64,000 nt of DNA from Dallia pectoralis. Its lineage: Eukaryota; Chordata; Actinopteri; Esociformes; Umbridae. The stretch covers positions 8,245,575 to 8,309,574 of the forward strand of contig CM055760.1 in the NCBI GenBank assembly GCA_029465975.1. The letters are read 5' to 3'. The position numbers and the translations under genes were made by a program. Below, piece by piece: positions 60,695 to 64,000 of this stretch (positions are counted from its first letter, which is position 1; each line of letters opens with the position of its first letter). The notes below the pieces were generated by a model. That model was not told where the DNA came from. It made no database searches and was given only the letters and a program-made list of their open reading frames with translations.

Positions 60695-60886
60695 CCGCCC
60701 CCAGTACGGACGACGTGGCGCTGTACGTCGGCGTCGTCATCGCCGTGATCATGTGCCTGGTCATCTCCGTCATCGTGGCGCTGTTCGTGTACCGGAAGAA
60801 CCACCGCGACTTCGACTCCGACATCATCGACACTTCGGCCCTGAACGGAGGCTTCCAGCCGGTCAGCATCAAGACGGCTCGGACAG
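60695..60886 (+). CDS. unc5c: unc5c exon: transmembrane helix and juxtamembrane region
   Basis: The acceptor is tgtttcccccccAG after a CT-rich tract, and the donor is GGACAG|GTGGGA. The exon has 192 bases, phase 1 in and phase 1 out. It begins APSTDDVALYVG and has a single hydrophobic helix (VVIAVIMCLVISVIVALF). A stop-transfer basic cluster follows (VYRKNHRD), then an acidic segment DFDSDIID and TSALNGGFQPVSIKTART. The DIID tetrapeptide lies where the caspase-3 site (DITD) has been mapped in the paralogue UNC5B. Its use here is inference. The lumenal side follows TSP1-2 directly, or through the optional 20-residue stalk. Confidence 0.98.
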
Positions 60887-62520
60887 GTGGGAGTGCGCGC
60901 CTGTGCGCGTGTTTTTTACAGCTAGCAATAAAACAGGCCGTAAACAGGTGCGCGTTTCGGTAGCGGAATAACAGGCGGTAAACGGGTGTTACACAACCGA
61001 CCTGTCTGGAGGGAGTTGTTAATGACAACGGACCTCGCTGACTCAAACACGCTGCCAAGGGATGTACTGGAGGGGGGGATGAGATGAGGTGAGAACGGAA
61101 TGGAAAGGGCGACCGGGATGTTTTTGTGGGCGATGTGATGAGACTATTAGAATGCCTTGTACGGGGAGGCAGGGGGGAGGGCAATCTAGCGGCTAACATT
61201 AAGGTTTAATTAGCCCTCTGTGCAGAGGATTAAACTGTGATTAGATTTGGCCAGCGGTGGATTGACTGGGCCGAGGAATAAAAAGGCCAGGGACGTGGAA
61301 GGTTGGGAGACGGAGACTCGTTGTCTGGAAAGTTTGATGTGTGGGTGGAGAAGAGTTTTCGTATGGGGGTTGATTTAATTGGATGGACAGAGAGGCGGCG
61401 GTCTCAGGGAGCTCGGAGGCCTAACACTAACCCAATCAGTCGCTATGGCTACCGGCACTGCACATCTGTTAACAACAGTCACATTTAGGAGCCAAACAAG
61501 CTCAGTATTCCAACACACAACTTGATATTTGCCATAGTGATTAATGGTACAAACGTGCGTGTTTCGTTCCACAATGTGAGCTGGAGAGCGGGTGGAGTGT
61601 GCGGATGTAGTCTGTTAGTGTATAAACCATGAATATTCACCTGTTAAGTGAACTGATCTATAATGGCACCATCTGTTCCTGCCGACCCGCTGCTCCGTAG
61701 TTCGGAAGGGCACTTTGAGCAACCGGACCCTTCACTGGTTTATATGTATTGTTGAATGAACACAACCACAAAACTTTGGGAGTTAACTTCTCCAGCCATT
61801 TTACCACACTAATTGACAGATGATAAGACATTAGCCACCGGACGTTAGTCACCTGTAGTTAGCCACCTGCGGTTAGCCACCAGCAGTTAGCCACCAGCAG
61901 TTAGCCACCTGTAGTTAGCCACCAGCAGTTAGCCACCTGTAGTTAGCCACCAGCAGTTAGCCACCTGCAGTTAGCCACCTCTAGTTAGCCACCAGCAGTT
62001 AGCCACCAGTAGTTAGCCACCTGTAGTTAGCCACCAGCAGTTAGCCACCTGTAGTTAGCCACCTGTAGTTAGCCACCAGCAGTTAGCCACCAGCAGTTAG
62101 CCACCTGTAGTTAGCCACCAGCAGTTAGCCACCTCTAGTTAGCCACCTGCAGTTAGCCACCAGCAGTTAGCCACCTGTAGTTAGCCACCAGCAGTTAGCC
62201 ACCTCTAGTTAGCCACCTGTAGTTAGCCACCAGCAGTTAGCCACCTGTAGTTAGCCACCAGCAGTTAGCCACCTCTAGTTAGCCACCTGTAGTTAGCCAC
62301 CAGCAGTTAGCCACCTGTAGTTAGCCACCAGCGGTTAGCCACCTGTGGTTAGCCACCTGTGGTTAGCCACCTGTAGTTAGCCACCAGCAGTTAGCCACCA
62401 GCAGTTAGCCACCAGCAGGTAGCCACCAGAAGTTCACCTCATAACTTCTCCTAACATTCTATCTTTGGTGTGATTGCATCTCTCCTTACCTTATCACCAT
62501 TATCCTCTTTTGACTACCAG
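60887..62520 (+). other. unc5c: unc5c intron 8 (1.6 kb)
   Basis: This is a GT..AG intron. The first 0.9 kb is mostly unique sequence with no gene seen. Positions 61,829-62,434 are a 14-bp minisatellite that ends only about 85 bases before the acceptor. The remaining upstream region (ttatcctcttttgactaccAG) is clear of AG dinucleotides and provides a normal branch-point and pyrimidine window. Confidence 0.93.
61829..62434. repeat. 14-bp minisatellite (about 43 copies)
   Basis: Alternating 14-mers AGTTAGCCACCAGC and AGTTAGCCACCTGT are present, with CTCT, CTGC, GGTTAG and a few other variants. The array ends about 85 bases upstream of the acceptor of the exon at 62,521. Confidence 0.97.
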
Positions 62521-62880
62521 CTGACCTCCTGACGGCGCCTCCTGACCTGACCTCAGCAGCCGCCATGTACCGTGGCCCCGTCTACGCTCTCCACGACATA
62601 GCCGACAAGATCCCCATGACCAACTCCCCCCTCCTGGACCCCCTGCCCAACCTGAAGATCAAGGTGTACAACTCCTCGGGCCTGGTCACCCCCTCCGAAG
62701 ACCTGTCAGACTTCTCCTCCAAGCTGTCGCCCAAACTGCCCCATTGCCTCCTGGATGGGGACACCATGGGGAGGCGCACCCAGACACAGACGCTGCTCCG
62801 CACCGGCACCAGGGACCCCTCCTGCACCGCCATGGGCTCCTTCAACTCCCTGGGGGGCCACCTCATCGTCCCCAACTCAG
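62521..62880 (+). CDS. unc5c: unc5c exon: cytoplasmic linker and start of ZU5 domain
   Basis: The acceptor is ttgactaccAG and the donor is CTCAG|GTGTGG. The exon has 360 bases, phase 1 in and phase 1 out. Landmarks in order are ADLLTAPPDLTSAAA, MYRGPVYALHDIADKIP, NSPLLDPLPNLKIKVY, VTPSEDLSDFSSKLSP, RDPSCTAMG and SFNSLGGHLIVPNS. The last begins the first strand of ZU5, which in UNC5 packs with UPA and the death domain in a closed supramodule. The linker holds the DCC-interacting (DB) region reported for UNC5. The residues between LSPKLP and RDPSC (MGRRTQTQTLLRTG) are the least like the mammalian proteins. The donor leaves G, to be completed as Gly of the family motif GVSLLIP in the next exon, outside the window. 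Confidence 0.98.
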
Positions 62881-64000
62881 GTGTGGTTATTTGTGTGTCC
62901 GTCTGTGGAGCTGGAGGTTTGGTAACATCCCACAACTGGTTAGGGTGTTTTATAGGCGCTGTTTCATTTACGCTGGACAGCCCCGGTGAGCCCGGTCCAA
63001 TCAATCAGTCTAGGTAGGATCTCATGTCCTGGCAGTCAATCAAACTCGGCTACATTTTCCCACATTAATAAAATAAACATATTCCAGGCTTCAAAGGTCC
63101 CTACCCAATTAAGCAATTAAGAGATCCCTATGGACTAAGTCTATGGTTTAAATGGTCGAGTGGAGCTTTATTGCACTCGTTCACACGCGGTGACGTTGGT
63201 TCTGGGTGCTTCAGCTGGTCTCCTCCGGCGCCGTTCAACTGAGCAGCTGTTAGTTAGCCAAGGCCAAGGTCCACTACCGGCAACTGTTTTGGGTGGTTGC
63301 CTCTCCAAAGTGGTTCCGTGCAAAGTGCCTGTAATAACACGACGGAGAGCATCTGCGAGTCACGCCCGGGCAAGCTGATCATTCCCACGCCTCGCTCCAC
63401 TTCCTCCTCCCAGCGCAACACGCCCGAGGGAGCGCTAGCTTTTATCCTGATGAGCTGGAGATAATGCCCGCATCTAGCTGAAGAAGACACCCTTATCTCC
63501 ACCGGGTGATCGGAGGGAGAGGGTCCGGGGGGGGGGCGAAGTCCTGGGGGGAATGGGATCGGAGGCGGGGGGGCGAGAGAAATACATATTTGGAACGGGA
63601 GAAACAGAGTTGTCTGGAAGGTAGAGAGAATGGAGTTTAGCAGTGAGCACAATGCTCTCTGTCGAAACCGGAGCGTGGTTTCCTGACAGTCCGTGACGGG
63701 GCTGTACGATATGGCGGCCCCACGAAGCACAGAGCTACGGGTTGGCACTGAATTGTTCGGCTCCGGTTCCTGATTTACTGTTCTGTTCAGGCCCGCCGTT
63801 CTGCTTTAGTTATCGCTTCTCTAATCGCCGTGCACACATGCGGTTTGTTAGAAGGCGCTTCAAATGCACGTCGACAGCTGGGAATAACAGACAGACACAT
63901 TAAAGGATAACAACGTCTCTGTTTTTCGGGGGGTTTTCAGGAGAAAACTGTCTCAGGCTGCTGTTTAGTCACCTTGTCATGTGAGAGAGAGAAAGAGAGT
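62881..64000 (+). other. unc5c: unc5c intron 9, 5' part
   Basis: The interval starts with a GT donor (GTGTGG). No further exon with ZU5 similarity was recognised up to the window end. The sequence is unique, with a G-rich patch near 63,518-63,572 and no evident gene. Confidence 0.85.

Noticed and set aside
60621..61199. 192-codon minus-strand frame opposite the transmembrane exon
   Set aside because: It is antisense to a confirmed exon, where GC-rich codons reduce stops. The plus strand fully explains the conservation.

Overview
This window is eukaryotic genomic DNA, almost certainly from a ray-finned fish. It holds the middle of one protein-coding gene on the plus strand: unc5c, the netrin-1 receptor UNC5C. 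The fish assignment rests on three things: the very dense microsatellite and minisatellite load, a widespread fish interspersed repeat at about 58.55-58.78 kb, and short introns compared with the very large mammalian UNC5C gene. Eight constitutive coding exons can be placed to the base. All have GT..AG borders and mutually compatible phases, and together they give 1,551 coding bases (517 codons).

Layout. Positions 1-21,582 are the 3' part of a long first intron; the signal-peptide exon was not found and presumably lies upstream. Exons at 21,583-21,819 and 29,052-29,195 encode Ig domain 1. Exons at 34,262-34,365 and 45,789-45,969 encode Ig domain 2. Exons at 48,633-48,800 and 49,053-49,217 encode the two thrombospondin type-1 repeats. 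The exon at 60,695-60,886 encodes the transmembrane helix. The exon at 62,521-62,880 encodes the cytoplasmic linker and the first strand of ZU5. The rest of ZU5, UPA and the death domain lie beyond the window. A 60-base in-frame exon at 54,683-54,742 is a probable alternative cassette between the second TSP1 repeat and the membrane. It matches in position and phase the optional stalk exon of tetrapod UNC5C and UNC5B.

The remaining roughly 97% is intronic, and about one fifth of it (my rough sum, 12-13 kb) is tandem repeat. Notable arrays have units of 15, 26, 27, 28, 32, 36, 37, 53 and 70 bp, and one has a 14-bp unit. There is also a non-autonomous hAT-type transposon (4,016-5,559) with a perfect 8-bp target-site duplication. 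No RNA gene, CRISPR array or second convincing protein gene was seen. Almost all other long reading frames are artefacts of tandem repeats.

The most interesting observations concern arrays placed at splice sites. (1) A 37-copy, 26-bp array begins at base +1 of intron 4, so every copy repeats the gene's own 5' splice-site sequence. (2) A ~77-copy, 28-bp array begins 82 bases downstream of the cassette exon and carries three YCAY (NOVA-type) motifs per copy. The same intron has RBFOX-type TGCATG motifs, a TG tract and a polypyrimidine array upstream of the cassette. These suggest that tandem repeats may have become part of the splicing control of an axon-guidance receptor. That functional claim is inference.
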